DNA from: Mantis religiosa
Taxonomy: Eukaryota > Arthropoda > Insecta > Mantodea > Mantidae
Reading direction: 5' to 3'
DNA length: 64,000 bases
Assembly: GCA_030765055.1 (NCBI GenBank)
Contig: JAUKNK010000332.1
Coordinates: 1,067,001 to 1,131,000, forward strand
Positions 34,703 through 45,528 of the stretch are shown piece after piece. The position numbers and the translations under genes are program-made. The stretch's first letter is position 1; each line of letters opens with the position of its first letter. The notes beneath the pieces were generated by a model. That model searched no databases and was not told the origin of the DNA. It saw nothing but the letters and a program-made list of their open reading frames with translations.

Positions 34703-35867
34703 TGTAACCGCAGTATCAGACAGCGATTAGGAGGCGGCGAATGAACTGAAATCACGAGAATTAAAAAAGAAGATAAATTAATGAAAATGCTTTGCTAAAC
34801 TAATATAAAATATTGTTATATTAATATGAAATTAGAATGAAATTAGAGTAATGATTAAAATAGCGGTTTAATTAAGAATAAGATGGGAAGAATATAATTT
34901 AAGACAACTAACATGCTAGAATCCATGTAAGGGAGAGAAAATATTTCTGTAAAATCTGAACACAAGTCGGGGAGACAGGAAGAGGTGACCGTTAGCCTCT
35001 TTGTTTAAGGAAAGGTTCAATGTCTGAGAACTATAAGCAAAAATGTGTAGGAACAATAAGGTTTTCTAGATGCGGTCAAGCGTAAGACCTAAAAGGATTT
35101 ACTTTGCTGAGGCGATAACGATGTATACCGTTACAAAGAGCCCAGGGTAGGCGTGACCCAACTCACGGTGGGATGTAACGTCAATGAGTTCGATGAGTTT
35201 TGCTAACCAATAAAGAAAAATCGAAATAAAATGAGAAACCAATAATAATGTAAGATTTGAGAAATAGGAAGAAGGGTGAGTTATTTTGGTCATGTGATAA
35301 GGGTTAGAGTAGGGATCAGAATAAAGTACGAACGGAATCGCAGAGTAGACAAAACATCACTTCAAAAGTCATACTACGAGGGGAAAGATGTGTTAGGGCG
35401 CGTGAAGAAGAAGTAGGGAAGATTTCTAAGTCCGAAATGTAAATCACTTCAACAGTCATACTACGAGGGGAAAGACGTGTTAGTGCGCGTAAAGAAGTAG
35501 CAAAGATTTCTAAGTCCGAAATGTAGGGAAGTCAGGAATAATGCAACCAGCGTGAGAGAAGCAGCAGAAGAAGTTTATAATAGCAAAGTATTCGCCGTAT
35601 AAAGGATTAAGAGAATTCTGTTAGGAAGTTTAGTAACAGGTGGTCACCGCTACAAATCAATCTAAATCAACGAACTTAGTGAGAATTAAATTAAATCATT
35701 TTTTGCAACGAACCAGTGTATTATTGAGACAACTGAGCAGCCAACAAACAACAAATCCATTTCCTACAACCATTCACCTGAGGACAAGAGATCTCATAGC
35801 TCCAGTTAGAACCCAAATCAAAAGTAAACACCAACCAATTTGAAATCTGACATGCGGGTATGCCGCA
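34703..35867 (+). repeat. 3' LTR of outer element
   Basis: 1,165 bp; partner of 23883-25047. By eye, differences are one in the AAAAKGATTT segment, one in GAGCAGMCAAC, two in CATAGMTCCARTTAG and one in CATGCGRGTA. Confidence 0.95.
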
Positions 35868-37265
35868 CAGTCCATAGTTCCCTTATGTGTTCAGTAGAAA
35901 GAAACAAGAAATGGATTATATAGCAAAATAATGTGCAGTTTTATCTACTTTTCTAAATTATTATGGGGCTTCGCATCACTGCATGTAACAGATGGCTCAT
36001 TTATTAGGTTAAGCATCCTTTCCCAATGCTGAAGATTGAGGATTTCATCCTAACTTAGAACAATGAGAGCATGCTTAACAGTGTCGGTGTCATGTCACAT
36101 GTAACACTTCTGTGGGTCACGCTAGTAAAGCTATATCACCCTTAAAATTGTTAGCATTACCGAAATTGTGTACCAATCTTACTCATAAACGGTGGCAAGT
36201 ACATGTTGATAACAGATATACTACAGAATAATACCTCAATGCCGTGCAAATGTCACTTTAACTTGTAATTGTTATAAACCCATTTGTCCAAATTGTGTTG
36301 CGATATATGAGGTGCTATAGATGATTAATAACCTATTACTGTGAAGCTTTACTAATATGAGATCAAGCCTCACTGTCTTTAGGTCCTAGCTACAGCTGAC
36401 ATTGTACATGTTTTAAGAATAAGTGGAAAACTACAAATAAAAGCAAAAGTGGCATATAATGATGATGATGACACAACAACATTTTAATCATTTCTTGCAA
36501 TGCACAATTAGGCTTATAACTTGTAAAGCTTTTCCAAATCAATTCTTATTCCACCAGATCTCTTCTAAAATGGTTATTCAGGTACTTGATTGGGTGTAAT
36601 GTGTGCAATAATTTTACATATTGATTACTGCATTAAACAACATAGAACAGATTGGGTGTGCGGAATCTCTGATCATATTTTTAATTGCTGTTAAAAGCTT
36701 TGACATTCCTTGTCAATGACGTAGATATATACTGATGAGTTAGGTTAAAGAATAACTATCATTGCAATTTATATATGACTCAGATATTTTAAATTTAGAA
36801 ACTACTAACACAAAAACTAATATACCCAATCAACTGCCTAAAATGGCTTCACTTTTCCAAAAATCTTTAGAGCATGTTGGTCACAGCATTCCTTAAGGGA
36901 CCCTGGGACTGCAAAAATGACAGAAAAATGGTACAATTTAGCTAATTTAGGTTTCCGATATAAATGCTTCCTAGACCTTCAGTCATCGGTTGACAGAGAG
37001 ATTTTTTTAGATTCTGTCATTTTTAAAGTTTTAACGCAGGATTTAAATAACACATGCATTGGCATTTAAATGCACCCTTTTAGGCTTAACCACTAATGGT
37101 TAGTTTTCACCAAATTTAATTGCTTTTTAACAGTTCTTTCAGCTCAGTTTGTTCAAATAAAATTCAAACTTAGTACAGGGCTGCTTTTTGCTGCTATCTG
37201 GTGAGATGGCAGTGAATTATTACTATGTATTCAACATAACATCTGTGATCAAGTAAAATATTCAA
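35868..37265. other. AT-rich sequence without recognised gene
   Basis: Begins with the right CAGT target copy. Nothing further is supported. Confidence 0.4.
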
Positions 37266-37269
37266 ACAT

Positions 37270-37995
37270 GTATCCAATAAAATGTTGTTCAGCATTTGGG
37301 ATTACATATAAATTATAACATGAACTGGACCACACATATTCAACATTTAATTCATGAACTGAGTTCCATTTGTTGTTTGCTTAAACATTTAAGAAGCTTA
37401 ATAAATTTAGCAGCATTGAGAAATATATATTACGCTCATTTTCACAGTCACCTGCAATATGGGATAGTGTTCTGGGGGGAAAAGGCAGATAGAGTCTTTA
37501 ATCTTCAAAAAGGAGCGATAAGGATACTACGTGGGTTGGATAACACAACATCTTGCAGGCCATTGTTAAAAAAAAAATATTCAAATATTACCTCTAGCAT
37601 GTATCTTTATTTTGGAATTAGTGATCCATATAAAACAAAATATACTACAAATACAAAATTACAAAAGTTCAGATATTCGCCAATACAACACACATCAGAG
37701 AGATGACTTTCACATTCAATGTTGTAGAACGGAAATCTTCAGGTCTAGTGCTGTCAATAAAGGAATAGGATTATATAACAGCTTACCAGAAAATATTAAA
37801 GAAATGAAGAGCCTTATACATTTTAAAAAGGGAGTAAAACTCTTTTTACTGCCACATTCATTTTATTCTGTAAATGAATTTTTAAATGTTAATTAGTTTT
37901 AAGTAATTGTAAATAATGACAATAACCAGTAATGTAATTTTTATACTATGACGTGTCTGATATCAGTGTATGACCTAAAGGACAATATAAATTGA
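37270..37995 (+). pseudogene. LINE reverse-transcriptase C-terminal remnant
   Basis: Frame LGLHINYNMNWTTHIQHLI ... LKHLRSLI ... YYAHFHSHLQYGIVFWG ... FNLQKGAIRIL matches the C-terminal region of Jockey/CR1-type non-LTR retrotransposon proteins. It shifts frame near 37640-37700 and continues with FRSSAVNKGIGLYNSLPENIK to 37896. The 3' end runs into an A-rich TTGAATTGAAAT tail near 37990. It is a 5'-truncated dead copy. Confidence 0.8.
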
Positions 37996-38221
37996 ATTGA
38001 AATATTCTATGTTTCATAAAGTTATCTATGTTTGCAGGTTTGTTATTGTTTTGACTTACTATGCTAACCTCATGGTGTCTTACATGTGAGAAAAGTGCTA
38101 TTTATTTATCCTTATTATTGCCTTGGTAAAATAATTTTTTCTCAAGTTTTTGCTATATTTAAAGTGTAGTGTATGCATTAAACTGAAAAATGCATGCTGT
38201 ATCTTCTTGTTGGTGAAAGCC

Positions 38222-40150
38222 TATGGGCAGAAATAGTAGGAAGAAAGAAGCAGCTAGGAAACGTGGACTAGCAAGATGGAAACATCTTGAACAAGAATCA
38301 TCAGACCTATTAGATACATAATGAATTGCCTTGATGTAAGTATTAAATATTAGTAAAACTGAAGAAAAGTTTTTAAGATTTCATGAGCGGAGAGCAAACA
38401 GTATGATTAGTGTAAATAGTGCAAATACTGTCAATAATTTAAATGAAACTGCTGGTGCAAATAATAGAGGTGGTGTAATTTTAATAGTGAATATATTTTA
38501 GTGCATGCCACTTCATTAAATCAGCTCATGAGTAATGTGCAGTTTGGGAAATGTGGTAAAGCTTTACTTACTGTGCAGTTTAGAGAAAAACATGGTTTTG
38601 CTGTTAAATTAGCTTTAATGTGCACTGAATGTGGTTTTAGTCCAGGGAAATCTTACTCCAGCCCTAGGTTAGAAAACTCTCAATCACAAAGAACTCCTCT
38701 AGAAGTTAATACAAAGTTTGCTGGTGCTTTTCTCGGTTTGGGTGTGGGTCATAGTCGTTTGGAAAAGTTTTGCTCTGCATTGGATATGTCTGTAATGGAT
38801 TCTAAAACATTCACTAAGCACATGAAAGCAGTGGCTGAACATAAAAAAATACTAAAATAAAATGCTTTGCTTCAGTCCAGACAAATTGTCCGAAGGGCTC
38901 ATAAATCTGTAAATAGTGATCCAGATTTAGATGACACTGCTGAAATTGATATTGCAGTAACATATGATGGTTCATGGCACAAGCGAGAGTTTACATCCAG
39001 TTGTAATTTTGGTATTGTCATAGATACTATGAACAGGATTAGTGATGGATTACATTGTTGTTCCTAAATACTGTCACATGTGTGTGGTCATAGCTTCAGA
39101 ATTAGGAGATGATACACCAAAATTCCCCTTTTGGTTAGAGGGATGTAAATCCAGTGGTGAGTGCAATAAGAACTATGGTTGTCGACGGGCCCTAAAACAT
39201 CACACACTCACTCACTCACTCAGGTTCATCCAGAGCAATGGAGGTCTTTGCAGCAGACACACTGTGGGAAAGGTCTGTTTCAGAGTGCTCGATGCACTAT
39301 ACAACTTTGGTGTCAGATGGTGACTCAAAAACATGTAGTCATTTGTTAAATGAAAATGTATATGACAGCACAATTATACTAAATAAAGAAGAATGTGTTA
39401 ACCATGTTGCAAAAAGAATGGGCAGTGGACTACAACAAATGATGGAAACCTGGAAGAAGAAGGGGGTAAAGCTAGAAGGGCGAAGTATTGGTACATTTAC
39501 CAATGCCACAATTACAAAGCTAATCAATTACTATAGACAAGTAAAAGTCCAGAATATTCTCAATGTCCCTAAAATAAAGCAGGCAATATATGCAACCCAC
39601 AGCTACTATGCATCAACAGATGCAAACCCTCAGCATGCTAAGTGTCCTCAAGGTCTCACATCATGATGTTTTTATAACAGAAGCATTGCAAATGGTAAGT
39701 CACCTCAAAGCCACAGTAAAATGCCAGTAAAACTTACTGAACAGATAATCTGCAAAATATTGCCAGTGTACCAGAGATTAGCCTGTGATGAACACTTATC
39801 CCGGTGTGTGCATGGAGCTTCACAAAATCAAAATGAATCTCTGCATGCATTGATCTGGAGAAAGTGCCCCAAAATTACTTTTGTGTTGTGCCATCGTGTA
39901 GAAATGGCAGCAGCTAATGCAATTGCAGAATTTAATTTGGGATGTTCTTCAACAGAAGAGTTAGTCTGCAACAAACAGCACAGTGCATGATCCTCATCAC
40001 AGAGAAAGAAAGCTACTCGCCACAAAGGAAGGGTTGTGAAATTAAAGGGCGAGACTACCATACAAAAGAGGGAAGGTGTGACATATGCAGCAGGGCAATT
40101 CTAGGTCAGTCAGATAACCTGAATCATAATTTTGATGCATGTCTGTAGAA
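38222..40150 (+). pseudogene. Mutator-type (PF20700-like) transposase relic
   Basis: Fragments in changing frames: MGRNSRKKEAARKRGLARWK (38222), a Cys-containing N-terminal region (38501-38860), VTYDGSWHKREFTS with the first catalytic Asp (near 38958), HHTL-region junk, LVSDGDSKT with the second Asp (near 39310), EECVNHVAKRMGSGLQQMM, HSYYASTDANPQHAKCPQG (to 39666), and SQNQNESLHALIWRKCPK (near 39820). I recognise the order from the domain called Mutator-like transposase (PF20700). At least four frame breaks and a repeat fragment at 39180-39222 make it non-functional. Confidence 0.75.
39178..39222 (+). repeat. SINE-tail fragment inside transposase relic
   Basis: GTCGACGGGCCCTAAAACAT followed by CACACACTCACTCACTCACTC. 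The reverse complement recurs at 53009-53046 next to a tRNA-derived SINE. Confidence 0.6.
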
Positions 40151-40969
40151 AAATTGATTTTTCTCAACTTCACATTTTTTAATACACAATCCGTTCCAGC
40201 TGTACTAATTTTTGTACTACACTCTCGAATTTTTTGCAGCATATGCTCCATTTGTGTCACTTTAAATTAAATCTGGTTTTAAAATATGACTACATCTTCA
40301 TCCTAAAAAAGATAAAAAAATCCAAAAAGAAGCTACCATATTTAATTTCCAGATACAGTAATCCAAAGGTGTTTTAATGCAATTACAGTTAATCAAATAA
40401 TTAAAGTGTTGCAATATTTTAGATTTTGATTCCGCTGGAATAATTTGAATATTTCCATAATTTTGCATTGTGAACATATTGAATAATTAATTCATTCTAA
40501 ACTATGCAACAGATAATGCTAAACCTTTGTGTGGAAGTTTATAAAATTAAGGCCATTAAACTTGAAAAGTATGAATTTCCTAGCTGTGGAAATATAGAAA
40601 ATTCGAAACTCAGCCCCAGGGTCCCTTACCCTAAAATTTTCAGACAAGCGTCAAACACTTCAAGTATAAAGCGTCAGGATTACATTTTCTTCATCACTTA
40701 TTATTTGAGCAATATTGATTTGATACGTAGTTAATACTAAAAATAGTGAAAGATAGTAATTAGTTTATAATTTTTATCTTCCAGAAGCACAGAATCACAA
40801 AATTTAAATAAAACGGTTGACTAGATATTTGTCAGTCAAAATAAATAATTATACCACTAAAACTTTAGTTTTGTTTACCTTATGTGGCAGTGTTCCTTAC
40901 CATTATGAACATCAATTAAACAATAAATATGCAAAATGTGAAGCTATTAGCAGGGAAGTAAACAAATAT
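40151..40969. other. AT-rich sequence without recognised gene
   Basis: A 76-codon frame at 40504 has no recognised motif. Nothing is supported. Confidence 0.35.
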
Positions 40970-40970
40970 A

Positions 40971-41082
40971 TAAAAATATAATAGTCTGTAACATAAAACC
41001 TCACTTATCTTATAAGAAGTGATGAAACTTCTCTTATCAGATAAGTGAAGTTATAAGTTACAAATTATTATATTTGTATGTA
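40971..41082. mobile_element. Palindromic MITE, copy 1
   Basis: About 110 bp, almost one large inverted repeat: ATATAATAGTCTGTAACATA then AAACCTCACTTATCT on the left, AGATAAGTGAAGTTATAAGT then TACAAATTATTATATTTGTA on the right. It shares the core (TGTAACNNAAACTTCACTTA) with copy 2 at 41267. Confidence 0.65.
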
Positions 41083-41266
41083 TCAATTAAACAATTAATA
41101 CATCTAGAAGTATTCCAGATATTGTGGAGATGTTTTGTTTACATGATGACCTGATGTATTACTTATGACAGAGATTTCAGAAATGTATTTATAGCTTTAG
41201 CAGAATTTATAAAATTTATCAACAAGATATATTCATAAAAGAATGTTACATTGAAATTCAATACAT

Positions 41267-41453
41267 ATTACACAAATATAACTGATTTAAACGAAAACTT
41301 CACTTAAGAAACTGATATTAACTTCTCTTATTAATTGATAATTGCCTGACGATGCAAGCAATTTGTAAAATCGATCTCAATTAATAATAAAAATTGACAT
41401 AATTTTCTTAACATAAGTGAAGTTTTTGTAACAAATAGTTATATTTGTGTAAT
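41267..41453. mobile_element. MITE, copy 2
   Basis: 187 bp with perfect 17 bp outer arms ATTACACAAATATAACT (41267-41283) and AGTTATATTTGTGTAAT (41437-41453), then imperfect inner arms around AAAACTTCACTTA. No coding capacity. Confidence 0.7.
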
Positions 41454-43019
41454 AATCATTGCTTCACTGTAGCTAGCTTCATTTTCTACGTCATTCAATT
41501 CATATGTTAATAAATTGACATTTGTATTCCATGACTGTATAAATACTCTGGTGCTATAAATCACAATTATATTTTCTCTTTTTACATTAAAGACAAGTTT
41601 CTCTATATAATGTAGATTAAAAATTGATGATAGGTGGTCTCACATTCGTGCATGTGTGCAGTTAAGTACTAAACTTCTTTTCCCTATTCCGCCAGTGCTT
41701 CTGTCCTCTTCTTACACCTCAATATGTGATATCTTTCGCAGATGTCCTCGCACAACAAACATTTGAACGCCACTTTTGGTTCATGTACTGTTTTTTGACT
41801 ACACACTTTAAAATGGAAGCCATGCACTGCAATTCTAGAGATGTAGTTTAATGGAGTTTAATGTGAGTTAGAAAGAAAATGTGAAATTGTGTGACAGTGA
41901 ATTAAAGTTTCTTAGAAAGTATTTTTTATGAGATTGATACTCCAAAATGCAGTTTTAATCCAATTGAAAATACCCCTATAGATTTCAAAAGTACAAGCAG
42001 TTAAATATTGGATTAGTTTTCCTTTAGTTATTAAGTTTATATAAGCTTTTTAAATTTTAGTAATTTAATTCAATAGTTTTTAAATATTTTCTTTTGAACT
42101 AAGGCTGGTAGAATAAAATTGAATGAAACATTTATTAGTTATAATCTGGTAAGAGCAGGGGATTAGAAAAATACAATATTTTTAATGTTTCACTGTGTTA
42201 GGCATACGATCATAAAATAAGGGACTAGTCTTAATAATACCGAAAAAAAAGAGATACACTGGGAAAAATTAAATTCTTTATGTATATATAAGTGTTGATT
42301 AAAAAGCTAAATTTCAGCTAAGTTTTACTGAAAACTTATAAAAAGTGACATTATCAGTGTTACCTATACTTCATGTTACAAAATTGTTATGTCCTACATT
42401 CTGAATGGAACAAAATATTCATTTGTTCGCCATATTATTTGTCCTTAGTGTGGACCATCTTTCTGTAAATTTAGTATAGTTAATTAATCAATAAGCAATA
42501 AAGCAACTTTAGATATTGAGATGAGTATTTGTATGCTAAATAAAGACAAGTCTTACAAATACTTAAGAAAGCTGAACCGATTTGCCTAAGTTTAGTTTTG
42601 TAATCTTTGTATAAGTCGATGGAAGTTTTGAGAGGTGATAAAGAAATCCTGAAGTGATTATGGATTGGGTTATTACCTAAATATAAAGTTACTCATGGAA
42701 AGTTTCATGGAGCACATACTCCTTCTTTTATTTTGACAAACAGAAGCATTACAAAGTGGAAACAGATTCTACTCCTTGCCAAAATCTTCAAAGATATTTC
42801 ACTTACCATATTTTATTAAACAATGTTTATCGTTTTTAATGAAGAATGAAATTTGTTTATGTAGCATATGCCTTTCGAAGCTTAGGCAAAAAATTAATTT
42901 CTGAACACATTATAAGACTATAAATATTTGACCACATCAATTTTCAAATATTGGGGAATATCTGGATATCTTCTTTCTATAATTTGTGTTTGTGAATTCG
43001 TGAATGTACGTCTACAATT
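41454..43019. other. AT-rich sequence without recognised gene
   Basis: Nothing supported. Confidence 0.35.
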
Positions 43020-43175
43020 TCTCGCACGTTTGGACTTTCAAAGACCATAAATAAATCTCAAGGGCAGTCATTGGAGGTTAGTGGAGTCAAACTGGAGTTT
43101 CCCTCTTTCTCTCATGGACAATGACACGTCGCATGTTCACGCGTCGGAAATCCATCACCTTTATATATTTATGCA
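43020..43175 (+). pseudogene. Helitron (Pif1-like) helicase fragment
   Basis: Open codons give TINKSQGQSLEVSGVKLEFP, FSHGQ, a stop, then HVACSRVGNPSPLYI, the conserved C-terminal helicase motif of Helitron Rep/helicase proteins. A related fragment lies on the - strand at 46990-47320. Confidence 0.75.
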
Positions 43176-43669
43176 CCACAATATATATATATATATATCA
43201 AAATAATATTTCCCAGAAAGCTTTAAGTTCATTAACTTATTTTAAATATGTTGTACTTAAACTTGACCCACAATTGCAGAATAAATAATTAATTATTCCG
43301 TATTTATTTTATTTATAAATATAAGTTTAGACAATTCTTATTGGCGGTAGGAATTTCGCTGGGATATATATAGTGTCCCTCCTACATCTACAATCTCAAA
43401 TATCTCCGAAATGAAACAAAATATGAAAACTACATTTGGCCAGGAATGTACCTATGTCAGGGGCTCACACAATTAGAAGTATGCACAATCCATATAGGTA
43501 AACAAATAATACTTCCAAAACCAAGTTGCGTTTTTTTTAAATGGTACATGTATGTTAAATCTAGCAACATGACAACTAGAGCTAAAATTATTGATTACAC
43601 ATTGGTCCGCTTTTCTAAACGCATTTGCTAGTGGCTGCAGCCCTTAAAAACTTCATTCTTGTGCATTAC
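43176..43669. other. AT-rich sequence with short (AT)n
   Basis: (AT)n near 43182-43198. No gene recognised. Confidence 0.35.
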
Positions 43670-43935
43670 ATCCGGTATGGAAGATACACCCGTTTGCATC
43701 AATATAACTTTTGAATCTGGTAGCACGAGGGTGTTGCACAGATTGCAGTGTTTCTACAGATATTGCCGCACACGCCGCAGGAATACGATGTTGCATATCC
43801 TCTATTGTCGTTGGCGGTTCTTGCTACACTCTATCATTACTGTGCCCCAGAGAAAGAACACTAATGGCATCAAGACTGGGGACCGAGCTGGCCATCGCAC
43901 AGGACCTCCCCGTCCTATCCACCTATTTGAAAACT
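43670..43935 (-). pseudogene. C-terminal relic of an IS630/Tc1-like transposase
   Basis: On the - strand the codons give SNDRV, a stop, QEPPTTIEDMQHRI, AACAAISVETLQSVQ and later FKSYIDANGCIFHTG, the end of the common insect transposase with the REPPTT..DM..RI..AC..I motif. Short and degraded. Confidence 0.6.
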
Positions 43936-45527
43936 TAAAAGAGCTTAAGATTACTATAGCTTAAGCTTAGTGTATTCTCCTATTCCTATTGTTTCCAGGA
44001 GAAAACATATTATAAGGCGGTTTCTGTAAACATCTATCTCAACCTGAAATAGAAGAATAGGTGTTCCGAAGAAAATTGTGTACATGAATGAGTAGAGAAA
44101 ATCATGCGAGTGCATAGATCACGATAATTTTTCTACTTACGTTAGCCATCTTAAATATGACAGTGTACAACCTTTATACTTAAGTATTATAATTATTCAT
44201 ACAAAGTCAAAAAGTAATTGGAGATGTTGGATTGTGGTTTTATTACATATAAGCATAAGTGTTAAAACCTTTTTCATGATTTTTATCATCTTAATAGCTT
44301 TCCTTTCAATACGTTCCATAATTTATGTCGGCTCTCAATTGCAACCCATTTTCGTAAACTATTCCTTTAATCTCCGTGAGTTAATGCATTTATGTTTTTC
44401 TTGTCTGTTGGTAATTAAATAATTTGGACTACATGAACTTGAGGTCCCCACATCTCTATAATTATCATGCATAAGCGAGTTCGTAGCAAACTGTGAAAGG
44501 CAACAAAATAAAAGTTAACTACATCACACGTTCGGCAGTTTTTACTAGCCTATTTATCCTTTTAACCTCAAATGTTTAATTCTCAATCATCTAATCAGTT
44601 ATATTAGTTATTTTATTTGCCTAAATTAAAATAAGCCTCCAATTACACTTATTTTAGCTGTGGCTTCATATTTATTTTTGGCTGAGATGTATTTTCAAAT
44701 GAAGAAGTGTTTTGTCCCTAGCCGAAAGGTAATTTGCCATAAAATGTAGTACGTTGTAATCTGAAAAAAAAATAGGTACTAAGTTTGCTCCCATAACGTT
44801 GGTTAAGATGTAGCCCAATGACCATTACAAAGGATTTAACTTCCAATCTATGGCAGATTTTTAGCCTTACTCTTTACCAAGGCCCAACGGAGGGAGCGTT
44901 AGGCGAGAGGGTACGAAGTGTGGCCGGATGTAAGGTGACATGACAGCATATGTCAGAGTTACTAACCGCTGCAGATCAAAACTGCAATTTGGGGGTCCGT
45001 ACAACCGGCTCCCTTACAACCTGAGGGATTACACATTCCCTGGGGATAGGCCAAAAGAGGTATTTCTCCTTTGATCCATCCTTAAAATAGTTTATCACTT
45101 TTATACGTTAAAGGGGGGGGGGGTTTCTCTGCATTACCTAGCTATTGTAGTGTTTGTTTTCCTAATGTCGTAGGAATATCGTTTGTTATAAATCTGCAAT
45201 TAGTCCAATAGGCATTTATTTCTAATGCAACAACTTGGGATTTTACGGCTGGCGTCAAAACAGTAATATGTAGAAGTTTCCGGGCTTACTGGCGGTGGTC
45301 TTGTCACGAGTCCTCTGAGGATGCTCGATGCACGTACGAGCGAAACGTCAGGAACTTCAATTTTTCCGACTAGACCACGGCCAGTAAGCCCGGAAACTTG
45401 TACATATTACTGGATCATTTATTTCTACTTAAAAGGTTATTGAAAATTATTGAAGGTAACATTTTTATGTTAATACGTTAATATATATTACAAATTACGT
45501 TTATAGAAATGCCTAAAAACTCATTAT
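43936..45527. repeat. Long repeat, left inverted copy (at least 1.6 kb)
   Basis: The reverse complement of about 62370-64000, with high similarity over the length: shared landmarks include AAGCTTAAGCT, GCTAACGT near 44140, GCCCAACGGAGGGAG, CTGCAGATCAAAACTGCAAT, and the foldback at 45261-45412. It is cut at 45527 by a mariner insertion. No coding region is recognised. Confidence 0.85.
45261..45412. repeat. Foldback with hammerhead-like core (left copy)
   Basis: 33 bp arms (45261-45293 and 45380-45412; one mismatch) begin CAGTAATATG and end TTACTGGC. Between them the + strand reads TCCT-CTGAGGA-T-GCTCG...CGAGC-GAAAC-GTC-AGGA (45311-45353). Confidence 0.8.
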
Positions 45528-45528
45528 A

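Larger units (their letters stand above)
23883..35867 (+). mobile_element. Complete Ty3/gypsy-like LTR retrotransposon (outer), pol-deleted
   Basis: 11,985 bp including a 4,586 bp nested element. Two 1,165 bp LTRs (TG...CA) differ at about five positions by eye (0.4 percent), and the element is flanked by CAGT on both sides (23879-23882 and 35868-35871). It has a tRNA-Lys-type primer site, a gag split by the insertion, a frameshifted aspartic protease, and then a direct fusion of the beginning of reverse transcriptase to the end of integrase. The polymerase, RNase H and most of integrase are missing. Such a copy can only have moved with help from an intact relative, yet the LTR identity says it moved recently. 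Confidence 0.93.
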
